Shown here: positions 16,832 through 27,799 of the stretch, piece after piece
Layout of the letters: each line of letters begins with the position of its first letter
How positions within the stretch are numbered: position 1 is the first letter of the stretch
Origin: CALHVX01 sp964640725
GTDB taxonomy: Bacteria > Pseudomonadota > Gammaproteobacteria > Pseudomonadales > Azotimanducaceae
DNA: 64,000 nucleotides
Direction of reading: 5' to 3'
Assembly: GCA_964640725.1 (NCBI GenBank)
Contig: CAZXIJ010000007.1
Coordinates: forward strand, 62,001 to 126,000
Program-made: the position numbers and the translations under genes
The notes under the pieces: generated by a model
Database searches by the model: none
What the model saw: the letters and a program-made list of their open reading frames with translations, nothing else
Told to the model about the DNA's origin: nothing

Positions 16832-18193
16832 TTAGCGCGGTTTTGGCTGCCCCGAGGGGGGCCCCAGCCGAACCGAGATCCGCGTTCCGCCGGCCTCGGT
16901 GAGCGGCGAGTCCAGCTCGACCTGCCAGCCATGGATCTGGCAAAGCTGGGCAACAATCGCCAGCCCCAGACCGCTGCCGCCGGTCGCCCGATTCCGGGAG
17001 GACTCCAGCCGAAAGAAGGGTTGGAACACTGTCGCCTGGTGCTCCGGCGGAATGCCCGGGCCGGCATCTGTCACTTCCACGCAGTCGCCCACCAGGGTGA
17101 CCACCACGCCGGCACCGCCCTCGGGACTCTCTGGCGTACCGCCGTGGCGGAGCGCATTGCCAACAATATTGCTGAATACGCGGCGAAGCGCCCCGGGGGG
17201 CGCTTTCAGGCCTGGTGATGACGGCTGCAGGACTCGAAGGACCGGGGACGGAGTGTAACCACTGAGCAAATCCTCCAGGAGCAGGGCCAGATCCACAGGC
17301 TGGGATCCTTCCTGGGTGCCCCGGGCAAACTCCAGCGCGTCGCCGATCAGCTGGTCCATGGCCACCAGGTTGCGCGTCATCCGGCTGACCAGCGCTGGTT
17401 CCGTGTCTTCCGGCAGCAGCTCCAGGGCCAGGCGCATGCGGGCCAAGGGCGTGCGCAGATCGTGCGAGATCCCGGCCAGCAGCGTCGTGCGGTTTTCCAG
17501 CAGCGCAGAAATGTCCCGGGCCATCACGTTGAAGTTTCGCGCCAGGGACACCAGCTCCCGAGGGCCCTGCTCCGGCAAGGGCTCGAAATCCTGGCCTCCG
17601 CGAAAGGTCTCCGCGCGCTGCGCCGCCAGGACCAGGGGGCGAGTGACCCGCGCTACGATGAAGAGCGACGTCACAAAGACGACAGCCGCGCCCAGGCTGA
17701 TAATGACCACCGCCGAGTACAAGGTCTGAACTTCCTGAAAACGCGGCGACAGGCCAATCTGCAGCTCGCTGCCGCCCATGGGGACGTTCGCCCAAACCAG
17801 CTCATCGGCTTCCAGCAGCAAACGCTCTTCGCCCAACCGGTCCGCAAGCCGCTCTTCCAGGCGTCGCAGGTAAAAGCCGGCGTCGCTCACCGGTGGCAGG
17901 TCGCGGACTTCGGAGCTGAGGATCAGGTCGTGACTTTCCGCCATTTCCAGCTCGTAGGCCGGCCGGGCCTCCGGCGGCAGCTCGACCCAGGTCTGGGCGG
18001 CCAGCACCATCAGCGCGGCCTCGTCATCCGCAGACCGGTCGGCGATGGGCTCGATCACAAAGTAGAGCAAGGCAATGATGGCGATGAGCACGATGGCGCC
18101 GGCCGCAATGCCAAGGGTGACATTGGTGCGGACCAGCAGCGAAGTGTGACTGCCGCGTGGTTCCGCCTGTTCGGTGCGGTCAGCCGTTGCCAT
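16832..18193 (-). CDS. EnvZ-like sensor histidine kinase
   Basis: A 453-residue inner-membrane kinase. TM1 spans about 26-48, a ~110-residue periplasmic sensor follows, TM2 is about 159-181, then come HAMP (VTRPLVLAAQRAETFRGG), HisKA with His244 in LAGISHDLRTPLARMRL, and an HATPase domain (NIVGNALRHGG, VTDAGPGIPPEHQ, GGSGLGLAIV). It overlaps the response regulator by 14 bases and follows it in the operon, as envZ follows ompR. It probably senses envelope or osmotic state and may control the neighbouring OmpA-like gene. Confidence 0.92.
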   Translation of the reverse strand: MATADRTEQAEPRGSHTSLLVRTNVTLGIAAGAIVLIAIIALLYFVIEPIADRSADDEAALMVLAAQTWVELPPEARPAYELEMAESHDLILSSEVRDLPPVSDAGFYLRRLEERLADRLGEERLLLEADELVWANVPMGGSELQIGLSPRFQEVQTLYSAVVIISLGAAVVFVTSLFIVARVTRPLVLAAQRAETFRGGQDFEPLPEQGPRELVSLARNFNVMARDISALLENRTTLLAGISHDLRTPLARMRLALELLPEDTEPALVSRMTRNLVAMDQLIGDALEFARGTQEGSQPVDLALLLEDLLSGYTPSPVLRVLQPSSPGLKAPPGALRRVFSNIVGNALRHGGTPESPEGGAGVVVTLVGDCVEVTDAGPGIPPEHQATVFQPFFRLESSRNRATGGSGLGLAIVAQLCQIHGWQVELDSPLTEAGGTRISVRLGPPSGQPKPR

Positions 18194-18902
18194 CGGGACA
18201 GAACATATACCCTTTGCCCCAGATGGTCTTGATGAAGATGGGGTTAGCCGGGTCTTTCTCGATCTTGCCGCGCAGCCGGGTCACCCGCACATCGATGCTG
18301 CGATCAAACGGCGATCGCTCGGCACCGGTCAGCAGGTCGAGGATGCGATCGCGGTCCAGCACCTTGTTCGGGTGCGCGACAAGGATCGCGAGCAGATCAA
18401 ATTCGCCAGAGGTCAGCGCCACTGCTGCTCCGGCGCGGCTGAGCTGATGCGCCGGCAGATCAAACAGGAACTCCCCGAACTCGAACTGCTGCTGCGGGGC
18501 GCTGGCCGTGGCCGGGCCCCGAACCCGGCGCAGCACCGCGCGCACGCGAGCCAGCAGCTCCCGGGGGTTGAACGGCTTGCTCAGATAATCGTCAGCGCCC
18601 ACCTCGAGCCCCACAATCCGATCCACGTCATCGCCCTGGGCCGATACAATGATGATGGGAAGGTTGCGCTCACTCTTCAGGCGCCGGGCGATCGACAGGC
18701 CGTGCTCGCCGGGCAGCATCAAGTCGAGCACCACCAGATCGACGCTCTGAGACGCCAGAAAGGTGTCCATCTCTTCGCCCGATCCCACTGAGGTGGCCTC
18801 GAAACCCTGCTTGTGCAGGTAGGCGACGGTGAGCTCGGCCAACTCCGGGTCGTCGTCTACGACCAGCAGGGAGCCGCCTTCCACTTCAAGGGGATCGGCC
18901 AC
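18180..18902 (-). CDS. OmpR-like response regulator
   Basis: A 240-residue OmpR/PhoB-family regulator starting with GTG. Receiver: LLVVDDDPE acidic pocket, phospho-acceptor Asp60 in VVLDLMLPG, Ser87 in IIVSAQG and Lys109 in YLSKPF. The winged-helix DNA-binding domain (LTSGEFDLLAILVAHPNKVL, SIDVRVTRLRGKIE) follows. VEVGADD-type sequence and gene order match ompR-envZ. It lies four bases after the stop of a gap-truncated upstream gene, so the operon may have at least three genes. Confidence 0.92.
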   Translation of the reverse strand: MADPLEVEGGSLLVVDDDPELAELTVAYLHKQGFEATSVGSGEEMDTFLASQSVDLVVLDLMLPGEHGLSIARRLKSERNLPIIIVSAQGDDVDRIVGLEVGADDYLSKPFNPRELLARVRAVLRRVRGPATASAPQQQFEFGEFLFDLPAHQLSRAGAAVALTSGEFDLLAILVAHPNKVLDRDRILDLLTGAERSPFDRSIDVRVTRLRGKIEKDPANPIFIKTIWGKGYMFCPDGNG

Positions 18903-18906
18903 CGTG

Positions 18907-19196
18907 TCAGGGCAGTCGGGAGGGCTTGCTTGCGGGAGCCTCAGACGCCACTACGGGCTGCCCGGCCACCTGCTCGGCGAGCGGCGCTTCGGCGCGCTCG
19001 GTATTGGCTGGCGCCGGCAGCGCCGGGCTCAGCTGGACGATGCGCGGCACCAGCACGACCCGGCGACCGTCGCTGCGGCGCTCAAAGCCGACGCCGAAAC
19101 GAGGCCTGGACGCCGTGGCCGGCGAAGGCCTGGATGCCGTGGCCGGCGAAGGCCTGGACGCCGTTGCAGCAGCGTTGGCGGCCCCCGAACCAGCGG
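18907..19196 (-). CDS. C-terminal fragment of an unknown protein, cut by a scaffold gap
   Basis: An open frame leaves the N gap at 19196 and stops at TGA 18909-18907, four bases before the ompR-like GTG. Its third-codon positions are mostly G or C, like the neighbours, and the spacing is operon-like, so I think it is coding. The visible part has a short tandem repeat of ASRPSPAT, then RFGVGFERRSDGRRVVLVPR, then an Ala/Pro/Glu-rich tail. I do not recognise it. Confidence 0.5.
19103..19165. repeat. 24-bp tandem repeat, about 2.6 copies, beside gap
   Basis: The unit starts GGCCTGGA(C/T)GCCGTGGCC and recurs at 19103, 19127 and 19151. As 24 is a multiple of three it gives an eight-residue repeat in the minus-strand frame. 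More copies may lie in the neighbouring gap and could have caused it. Confidence 0.8.
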
Positions 19197-19296
19197 NNNN
19201 NNNNNNNNNNNNNNNNNNNNNNNNNNNNNNNNNNNNNNNNNNNNNNNNNNNNNNNNNNNNNNNNNNNNNNNNNNNNNNNNNNNNNNNNNNNNNNNN
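19197..19296. other. Assembly gap (100 N)
   Basis: Exactly 100 N, a conventional scaffold gap of unknown true length. It interrupts the gene upstream of the ompR-like gene. Confidence 0.99.
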
Positions 19297-19521
19297 CAAT
19301 AGCCGAGGCAAAAACTGGTGAACGGGGTTGGCGCAAAGGCAATTCGCTGGCAATCCGCTGTGAATATTTCGTCAGCGCCCATTCTTGCGGCGCGCTGTTT
19401 CCCTGCCATTTCGCAGGCGTAACAGTTTGTTACGCCTGCGAGCCCCGGCAATCGTCAGCCTCGCCGACAGGCTCGCCGAAAGGCTCGCCGAAAGGCACTA
19501 CCGGGGCAGGTTTGCCGAAAG
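19297..19521. other. Region between gap and thiolase gene
   Basis: Apart from one large hairpin (19411-19441), and near-repeats of GGCTCGCCGAAA at 19472-19497, I see no gene that I can support. A minus-strand frame runs into the gap and could be the start of the truncated upstream gene. Confidence 0.5.
19411..19441 (-). terminator. Perfect 13-bp hairpin downstream of the thiolase gene
   Basis: TCGCAGGCGTAAC (19411-19423) and GTTACGCCTGCGA (19429-19441) pair perfectly around AGTTT. It lies 80 bases after the thiolase stop. No T-run follows, so it may be an mRNA end stabiliser or a protein-binding site as well as a terminator. Confidence 0.5.
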
Positions 19522-20706
19522 CTAGACCGCTTCGAACAAACCAGCGGCACCCTGGCCACCGCCGATGCACATGGTGACCACACCGTACTTCTTGTTGCGG
19601 CGCTTGAGCTCACGCAAAACGGTGCCCGTCATTCGCGATCCGGTCATGCCGAAGGGATGGCCGATACTGATGCTTCCGCCCAGCACATTGTAGATATCGT
19701 TATCGATATCGAGCGCGTCGCGGCAGTACAGGCACTGCGATGCGAAGGCTTCGTTCAGCTCCCAAAGGTCAATGTCATCTTTTTTCAGGCCAGCATTTTC
19801 GAGCAGCCGCGGAATCGCGAACACGGGGCCAATGCCCATCTCGTCAGGTTCACAGCCTGCGACCGTGAAGCCGCGGTAGATGCCGATCGGTTCCAGGCCC
19901 AACTGAGCTGCACGCTCGGCGCTCATGACCAGCGTCATGGATGCGCCGTCAGAGAGCTGCGACGCGTTGCCCGCGGTGACGCTGCCGTCTTCTTCAAAGG
20001 CCGGTGCCAGCTTGGCCAGGCCTTCGATGGTCGTGTTCGGGCGGTTGCACTCGTCCTTGTCGACGATGACGTCAACGTGGCTCTTCTCACCGCTTTCCTT
20101 ATCGACCTGCAGCATCGTGGCTTTCATGGGCACGATCTCTTCAGCGATCTTGCCGGCCTCTACCGCTGCCGCGTAGCGCTGCTGGCTCTGCAGCGAGTAG
20201 GCATCCTGCGCCTCGCGGGTGACCTGGTAGCGACGGGCGACGACTTCTGCCGTGTTGCCCATGGCCATAAAGATCTGCGGCATCTCTTCCTTGAGGCGCT
20301 TGTTCAGCTCGGCCTCGCCCGCGGTCTGGCGGGTGCGCATGGAAATAGAGTCGACGCCGCCGGCGATGGCGACCTGGGTCTGTCCGCTGGCGATCTGGTT
20401 CGCAGCCATCGCGATGGACTGCAGGCCAGAGGAGCAGAAGCGGTTGATGGTGACGCCGGCTGCCGTGACGGGCAGCTTTGACAGCATGACCGCGAGCCGG
20501 GCCAGGTTGCCGTCCTGCTCGCCGGTATGGCTGGCAGCACCGACGTAGACGTCTTCAACTTCGTCCGGCGCGACCTTGGGATTGCGCTCCAGCAGCTGAT
20601 CAATGCAGTGCGCGAGCATGTCGTCGCTGCGCGTGAGGTTAAAGCTGCCGCGGAAGGACTTGGCAAGCCCGGTCCGGACACTGTCGACAATGACTACGTC
20701 ACCCAT
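19522..20706 (-). CDS. Acetyl-CoA C-acyltransferase (thiolase)
   Basis: A 394-residue thiolase from ATG 20706 (MGDVVIVDSVRTGLAKS). The nucleophilic Cys is in INRFCSSGLQS, NEAFASQCLYC is the NEAF motif, GGSISIGHPFGMTGSRM holds the second His and VVTMCIGGGQGAAGLFE holds the second Cys. It removes two carbons as acetyl-CoA in the last step of beta-oxidation. It is not next to a fadB/fadJ gene, so it probably serves several pathways of this region. Confidence 0.93.
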   Translation of the reverse strand: MGDVVIVDSVRTGLAKSFRGSFNLTRSDDMLAHCIDQLLERNPKVAPDEVEDVYVGAASHTGEQDGNLARLAVMLSKLPVTAAGVTINRFCSSGLQSIAMAANQIASGQTQVAIAGGVDSISMRTRQTAGEAELNKRLKEEMPQIFMAMGNTAEVVARRYQVTREAQDAYSLQSQQRYAAAVEAGKIAEEIVPMKATMLQVDKESGEKSHVDVIVDKDECNRPNTTIEGLAKLAPAFEEDGSVTAGNASQLSDGASMTLVMSAERAAQLGLEPIGIYRGFTVAGCEPDEMGIGPVFAIPRLLENAGLKKDDIDLWELNEAFASQCLYCRDALDIDNDIYNVLGGSISIGHPFGMTGSRMTGTVLRELKRRNKKYGVVTMCIGGGQGAAGLFEAV

Positions 20707-20857
20707 TTCGTTGGATTCCCAAAATTTATGAGGGCCGGAGCATAGCGCAATGGACCCGCCGGCGCAGGGCACTCGTGCGAGCAGTTTGTGAGCGCCGGGC
20801 GGCCCTCTCAAGCCCGGATTTCGCTCAGAACGCCGCCCTGGATCCAATCGCCAGGCA

Positions 20858-20890
20858 CAAAAAAGGCCGGCACCGGTAAAGGTGCCAGCC
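20858..20890 (-). terminator. Rho-independent terminator of the Ala/Asp-rich lipoprotein gene
   Basis: On the minus strand GGCTGGCACC and GGTGCCGGCC form a GC-rich stem around TTTACC, followed by six T residues. It lies ~45 bases after the stop codon. Confidence 0.8.
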
Positions 20891-20934
20891 CTGATGTCGA
20901 TTCGGCAGGCGCGGCTCGCGCCGCGCCGGTCAAA

Positions 20935-21369
20935 TCAGTTCTTCAGGCGGTCCAGCTGGTTGGCCGCTTCGCCTTCTGCGTCATCAGCCATGCCCTTGAG
21001 CTTGTCGCCCGCAGAGTCAGCCATGTCGCCAGCCGCGTCGGCCATTTCAGATGCTTTGCCTTTGGCGCCGTCAACCATATCGCCAGCGGCGTCTTTGGCG
21101 TTGCCCGCCATATCCTTGGCACCGTCCCAGGCGTCGCCCGCGGTGTCGGACACAGCGTCAGCGGCGTCGGAAGCCATACCGCCGGCCTTGTCTACTGCAT
21201 TGCCAGCCGCATCAGCCGTGGCATCAGCCGCACCGCGCACGGCATCGCCGGTGGCGTCGGCAGCGTTGGAAACCGCGTCGCCAGCTTTGCCAGCAGCGTC
21301 CTTCGCTTGCTCGCATGCAGCCATGCTGAAGGTCAGCATCAGGGCAGCCATAATCTTGATCAGTTTCAT
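20935..21369 (-). CDS. Ala/Asp/Gly-rich repeat lipoprotein (LEA-like)
   Basis: A 144-residue protein with a TAGGAG ribosome site. The signal ends in lipobox MAAC (Cys19). The rest is an almost uninterrupted array of amphipathic 7-11-residue units such as DAAGKAGDAVSNAADATGDA and DAADAVSDTAGDAWDGAKDM, like late-embryogenesis-abundant or YtxH-type proteins. Such proteins are often unfolded until dried or membrane bound and help tolerate osmotic or drying stress; that role is inferred only. It has its own terminator. Confidence 0.8.
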   Translation of the reverse strand: MKLIKIMAALMLTFSMAACEQAKDAAGKAGDAVSNAADATGDAVRGAADATADAAGNAVDKAGGMASDAADAVSDTAGDAWDGAKDMAGNAKDAAGDMVDGAKGKASEMADAAGDMADSAGDKLKGMADDAEGEAANQLDRLKN

Positions 21370-21477
21370 CGTCAGTCTCCTAAGGTCGGTTCACCGGCTG
21401 CCCTGGACGTAGGTCGCGCGGCTTGTAACCAATATTTGTAAAGCAAACGGCTCATCCGTCGCTTATTTTCCCCAAAA

Positions 21478-21493
21478 TACCGGTTATCCGGTA
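21478..21493. promoter_or_regulatory. Perfect inverted repeat upstream of the lipoprotein gene
   Basis: TACCGG-TTAT-CCGGTA is a perfect 6-bp inverted repeat, ~110 bases upstream of the lipoprotein start, in an AT-rich stretch (21421-21510) that probably holds its promoter. It could be an operator or a weak hairpin. The 263-bp intergenic region contains no gene I can see. Confidence 0.3.
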
Positions 21494-21632
21494 ATCAGCA
21501 ACCAACAAACGGGCCAAATCCCCGCCTGTCGAAGGCGCGGAGAATACCCGAATTCCATGGGGTCCGACAGCGCGCCGCCATCCGTTCAGGTCCGTGCTAG
21601 CCTAGCCGCGACGGGAGCAGCAGGGCATCCAC

Positions 21633-22466
21633 TTGGAGCCTCAGGTACTGATAGAAGGCCTTCACTTTGGCGAAGGCCCGCGCTGGCGCGACGGCCAACT
21701 CTGGTTTTCCGACATGCACGGCGATCGTGTGCTCCGGGCCACCGCCGGGGGCAATTTGATGCCCGTGGTCGAGGTGCCCGCATGGCCTTCCGGCCTCGGC
21801 TGGCTGCCCGGCGGCGACCTGCTGGTAGTGGCGATGCGCGACCAGGCCATCCTGCGCTTCGACGGCAAGGGGCTGTCGTTGCACGCCGACCTTTCCGCCC
21901 TGGCCGACTTCTACTGCAACGACATGGTGGTCGATGCCCAGGGCCGGGCGTACGTTGGCAACTTCGGGTTCGACCTCGCTGCCGGCGCTGACCCCAAAGC
22001 GACAGCCCTGCTGGCCGCCGAGCCGGACGGCAGCGTCCGGGTGGTGGCCGAGGATCTGCAGTTCCCCAACGGCATGGTGATTACGCCGGACGAGAAAACC
22101 CTGATCGTTGCCGAGACCTTCGGTGCCCAGCTGACGGCGTTCGCCATAGAGCCCAACGGCGACCTCACTCGCCGCCGCCCCTGGGCGACTCTGCCCCAGG
22201 GCGCAGTGCCGGATGGCATTTGCCTCGACGAAGCGGGCGGAATCTGGGTCGCATCACCCACCACCAACGAGTGCCTGCGTGTGCTGGAAGGCGGTGCGGT
22301 CAGCCATCGCTATGGCTGCGACCGGGGCGCCTTTGCCTGCATGCTCGGTGGCGACCTGCTGTACATGCTCACAGCCCAAAGCTCGCAACCGGAAACCTGC
22401 CGGGCTGGGACGACCGGGCAGATCGTCACCTGCCCTGCGCCCTACCGGGCCGCAGGACGGCCCTGA
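21633..22466 (+). CDS. SMP-30/gluconolactonase family protein
   Basis: A 277-residue six-bladed beta-propeller, apparently starting with TTG. The metal ligands of the family are visible: Glu in LHFGEGPRW, Asn in QFPNGMVITPDEK and Asp in AVPDGICLDEAGGIWVA. Family members hydrolyse sugar lactones or related lactones using calcium or zinc. There is no signal peptide. It sits 93 bases before an acyl-CoA dehydrogenase gene, so its natural lactone could come from acyl or cyclic-compound breakdown. Confidence 0.85.
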   Translation: MEPQVLIEGLHFGEGPRWRDGQLWFSDMHGDRVLRATAGGNLMPVVEVPAWPSGLGWLPGGDLLVVAMRDQAILRFDGKGLSLHADLSALADFYCNDMVVDAQGRAYVGNFGFDLAAGADPKATALLAAEPDGSVRVVAEDLQFPNGMVITPDEKTLIVAETFGAQLTAFAIEPNGDLTRRRPWATLPQGAVPDGICLDEAGGIWVASPTTNECLRVLEGGAVSHRYGCDRGAFACMLGGDLLYMLTAQSSQPETCRAGTTGQIVTCPAPYRAAGRP

Positions 22467-22559
22467 AACGCAATCACACCGCGCCAGGCTCACGAACCCT
22501 CAATACAAACCAGGCCGGCGCCGCCCTGCGCTGCCGGCCCAAGCTATAGCGGAGTCCCA

Positions 22560-23711
22560 ATGCTCTTTGAAAACTATCGCTCTCCCTGGATCAACGAAGA
22601 ACTGACCCTGCTGCAGGACACCGCGCGCAAATTCTTCAGCACCGAGTTCGCGCCGCACAACGAACGCTGGATTGAACAGGGCGAGGTCGATCGCGATGCC
22701 TGGCAGAAGGCAGGCAGCGCTGGCCTGCTCTGCGCAGAGATTCCCGCCGAGTACGGCGGCGGTGGCGGCAGCTACCTGCACGACACGGTCATCATGGAGG
22801 AGATGCATCGCGCCGGCGTGACCGGTTGGGGCAACCAGGTACACAGCTCCATCGTCGCGCCCTACTTCCTGCACTACGGCAATGAAGAACAGAAGCAACG
22901 CTGGTTGCCAAAGATGGCGACGGGCGAGATGGTCGGCGCCATCGCCATGACCGAGCCCAACACCGGCTCGGACCTGCAGGCGGTCCGGACCACCGCCATC
23001 AAGGACGGTGACGAGTACGTCATCAACGGTTCCAAAACCTACATCACCAACGGCCAGCATTGCGACCTGGTTATTGTCGTCGCCAAAACCGATCCGGACG
23101 CCGGCGGCAAGGGGATCTCGCTGATCGTCGTCGAAACAAAAGACCAGGCGGGCTTCGAGCGCGGCCGCAACCTCAAGAAAATGGGCCAGAAAGCCGCCGA
23201 TACCTCAGAACTGTTCTTTGCAGATTGCCGGGTGCCGGTCAGCAACCGGCTTGGCGACGAGGGCCAGGGCTTCATTGCGCTCATGACCCAGCTGCCCCAG
23301 GAACGCCTGAACATCGCCCAGGCGGCCGTCGTTGCCATGGAGCGCGCGCTCGAGATCACTCTGGATTTCGTCAAGGAACGCAAAGCCTTCGGCCAGCGGG
23401 TGCTCGACTTTCAGAACAGCAAGTTCAAGCTTGCCGAGGCCAAGACCGAGGCCCTGATTGCCCGAACTTTTGTCGATCAGTGCCTGGCGCAGCACATGGA
23501 CGGCAAGCTCGACGCTGCCACCGCGTCCATGGCGAAGTACTGGACCACAGACAAGCAGTGCGAGATCGTGGACACCTGCCTGCAGCTGCACGGCGGCGCC
23601 GGCTACATGGACGAGTATGAAATTTCGCGCATGTACGCCGACGCCAGGGTTCAAAGAATCTACGGCGGCACCAACGAAATCATGAAAGAACTGATCGGGC
23701 GTACGCTCTGA
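22560..23711 (+). CDS. Acyl-CoA dehydrogenase, long-chain type
   Basis: A 383-residue acyl-CoA dehydrogenase. AIAMTEPNTGSDLQAVRTTA is the flavin signature, NGSKTYITNGQH is typical, and the C-terminus ends with RIYGGTNEIMKELIGRTL. In the LCAD/IVD branch the catalytic Glu is in the helix LPQERLNIAQ, which is present, while the MCAD-type position is Gly (YGGT). It oxidises an acyl-CoA to the enoyl-CoA. It is followed after 12 bases by the symporter gene. Confidence 0.93.
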   Translation: MLFENYRSPWINEELTLLQDTARKFFSTEFAPHNERWIEQGEVDRDAWQKAGSAGLLCAEIPAEYGGGGGSYLHDTVIMEEMHRAGVTGWGNQVHSSIVAPYFLHYGNEEQKQRWLPKMATGEMVGAIAMTEPNTGSDLQAVRTTAIKDGDEYVINGSKTYITNGQHCDLVIVVAKTDPDAGGKGISLIVVETKDQAGFERGRNLKKMGQKAADTSELFFADCRVPVSNRLGDEGQGFIALMTQLPQERLNIAQAAVVAMERALEITLDFVKERKAFGQRVLDFQNSKFKLAEAKTEALIARTFVDQCLAQHMDGKLDAATASMAKYWTTDKQCEIVDTCLQLHGGAGYMDEYEISRMYADARVQRIYGGTNEIMKELIGRTL

Positions 23712-25116
23712 GGCCGCTGACTCGTGGACGAAACCATCAATGCGCTGATGCGGCCGATCGCCGACGCGGTCAGCGACTTTATCTTCTACGCCGTACCGAT
23801 CGCGGGCACCGATGTGCCGCTCATCGTCCTGTGGCTGGTCTGTGGCGGCCTGTTCTTTACCAGCTATCTCAAGCTGATCAACCTGCGCGGCTTTGCCCAC
23901 AGCGTGGCGCTGCTCACGGGCCGCTACTCCCGCGCCGGCGATCCCGGCGAGATTTCCCAGTTTCAGGCACTGACCACCGCGGTGGCCGGAACCGTCGGCA
24001 TCGGCAACATTGCCGGTGTGGCCGTCGCCATCTCTCTGGGAGGACCGGGCGCAACCTTCTGGCTGCTGATCGCTGGCTTCCTGGGCATGGCAACCAAGTT
24101 TGCCGAGTGCACCCTTGGCCTGCGCTATCGCGCCGAAGCGGCCGACGGCACGGTGGCCGGCGGGCCGATGTTCTACCTCTCGCAGGGCCTTGCCGAACGC
24201 AACTGGCCCAAGCTCGGGCGCGGCCTGGGCCTGTTCTACGCGGCTTCCATGGTGATCGGCTGCCTGGGCATCGGCAACATGTTCCAGTCCAACCAGGCAG
24301 CAGCCGTGTTCGTCGACGTGAGCGGCGGCCTGTTCGCGGAACGCACCTGGGTCATCGGCCTGGCCCTCGCACTGCTGGTCGGCATTGTGATCATCGGCGG
24401 CATACGCAGCATCGCGGCCACCACATCCAGGCTGGTGCCCTTCATGGCACTGCTGTACGTGATCCTCGCCCTGCTGATACTGGCGCTGAACGCCGACCGC
24501 GTGCCGGGCGCCGTCCAGGCCATCATCAGCGGCGCCTTCGCGTCTGACAGCGTCGCCGGCGGGCTCATCGGCGCCATGATTATCGGCTTCCGGCGAGCGG
24601 TATTCTCCAACGAAGCCGGCCTTGGCTCCGCGTCCATCGCGCACGCCACGGCTCGCACGCCCTATCCGGCGGCGGAAGGCCACGTTGCCTTGCTCGAACC
24701 GTTCATCGACACCGTTGTTATCTGCACGCTGACGGCGCTGGTGATTACGACGACCGTGTACAGCCCCACCCTCGCAGCGGACGGGCTGAGCGGGATCGAA
24801 CTCACGACCCGGGCATTCGCCAGCACTCTGTCCTGGACCCCCGTGCCGCTGGCCATCGCCGCGATCCTGTTCGCCTTCTCGACCATGCTCGCCTGGTCCT
24901 ACTACGGGCTGACGGCATTCCGCTATCTGGCTGGCGATCACCCGCTGGCCTCCGTGGCGTTCAAGCTGGTCTTCCTGGCCTTCGTCGTGCTGGGCGCCAG
25001 CGTCGACCTGGGCGCGGTCATCGACCTGTCCGATGCGCTGGTGTTCGTGGTCGCGATACCTAATTTGCTGGGGCTCTACCTGCTGGCCCCAACCGTTAAA
25101 GAGGAACTGCAACGCT

Positions 25117-26886
<1,770 letters not shown>

Positions 26887-26913
26887 CGGGCCCAATTTTT
26901 CACGGAGCCCCCT

Positions 26914-27795
26914 ATGGAAGGCCCCACTTCACACAGCTACTACTCCCAGCGCCTGCGCCTGCACTACGTCGACTGGGGCAACCGCGACGCGCCGCCGATG
27001 CTGCTGGTGCACGGCGGCCGCGACCACTGCCGCAACTGGGACTGGGTTGCAGAGCAGTTCCGCGACGACTACCACATCATCGCCCCGGACCTTCGCGGTC
27101 ATGGCGACTCCCAGTGGATGATCGGCGGCAGCTACAACCAGATCGACTACGTGTACGACATTGCGCAGCTGCTGCACCAGACGCGCATGACGCCGGTGAC
27201 CATCATCAGCCACTCCCTGGGCGGCTCGATCTCTGTCAGCTACACCGCGCTCTATCCGGATACAGTCAAGAAGCTGGTCGCGATCGAGGGCATGGGCCCG
27301 CCACCGCAAATGATCAAGGAACGTCTGAGCCAGCCGACCAAGGATCGCCTGCGGTTCTGGATCGACGACCTGCGCAAGATTTCCGGGCGCCTGCCGCGTC
27401 GCTACGCCTCCATCGAAGAAGCCTTCCAGCGCATGCAGTCGGAAAACCCGCACCTGAACGAGGCACGGGCGCGACATCTGACTGTGCACGGGGTGAACCA
27501 GAACGAAGACGGTACCTACAGCTGGAAGTTCGACAACTACGTGCGGGCGTTCCCGCCGATCGGCATTCCCTTTGAGGAGCTGTATAAGCTCTACGCAGAG
27601 ATCACCTGCCCGACCCTGCTGGTTCGCGGCACAGAGTCCTGGGCTTCGGACCCGTCCAAGGACGGCCGCGCCGAACACTTCCAGGACGCCACGGTGGTCA
27701 ACATCGAGAAGGCCGGACACTGGGTTCACCACGATCAGCTGGACCAGTTTGTGGCGCTGGTGAAAGATTTTCTGAAAGACGATAGCCAGGGGTAG
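26914..27795 (+). CDS. Alpha/beta hydrolase
   Basis: A 293-residue alpha/beta-hydrolase preceded by a GGAG ribosome site. MLLVHGGRDHCRNWDW is the oxyanion region, APDLRGHGDS a family motif, the nucleophile is in ISHSLGGSISVSY, and His is in KAGHWVHHDQ. No signal peptide. Neighbours suggest that it hydrolyses an ester or carbon-carbon bond in a degradation route, yet epoxide or dehalogenase activity cannot be excluded. Confidence 0.88.
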   Translation: MEGPTSHSYYSQRLRLHYVDWGNRDAPPMLLVHGGRDHCRNWDWVAEQFRDDYHIIAPDLRGHGDSQWMIGGSYNQIDYVYDIAQLLHQTRMTPVTIISHSLGGSISVSYTALYPDTVKKLVAIEGMGPPPQMIKERLSQPTKDRLRFWIDDLRKISGRLPRRYASIEEAFQRMQSENPHLNEARARHLTVHGVNQNEDGTYSWKFDNYVRAFPPIGIPFEELYKLYAEITCPTLLVRGTESWASDPSKDGRAEHFQDATVVNIEKAGHWVHHDQLDQFVALVKDFLKDDSQG

Positions 27796-27799
27796 ACCT

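Noticed and set aside
16308..16835. 175-codon open frame on the plus strand
   Set aside because: Covers the porin leader and the folded intergenic region, has no ribosome site and no protein-like pattern.
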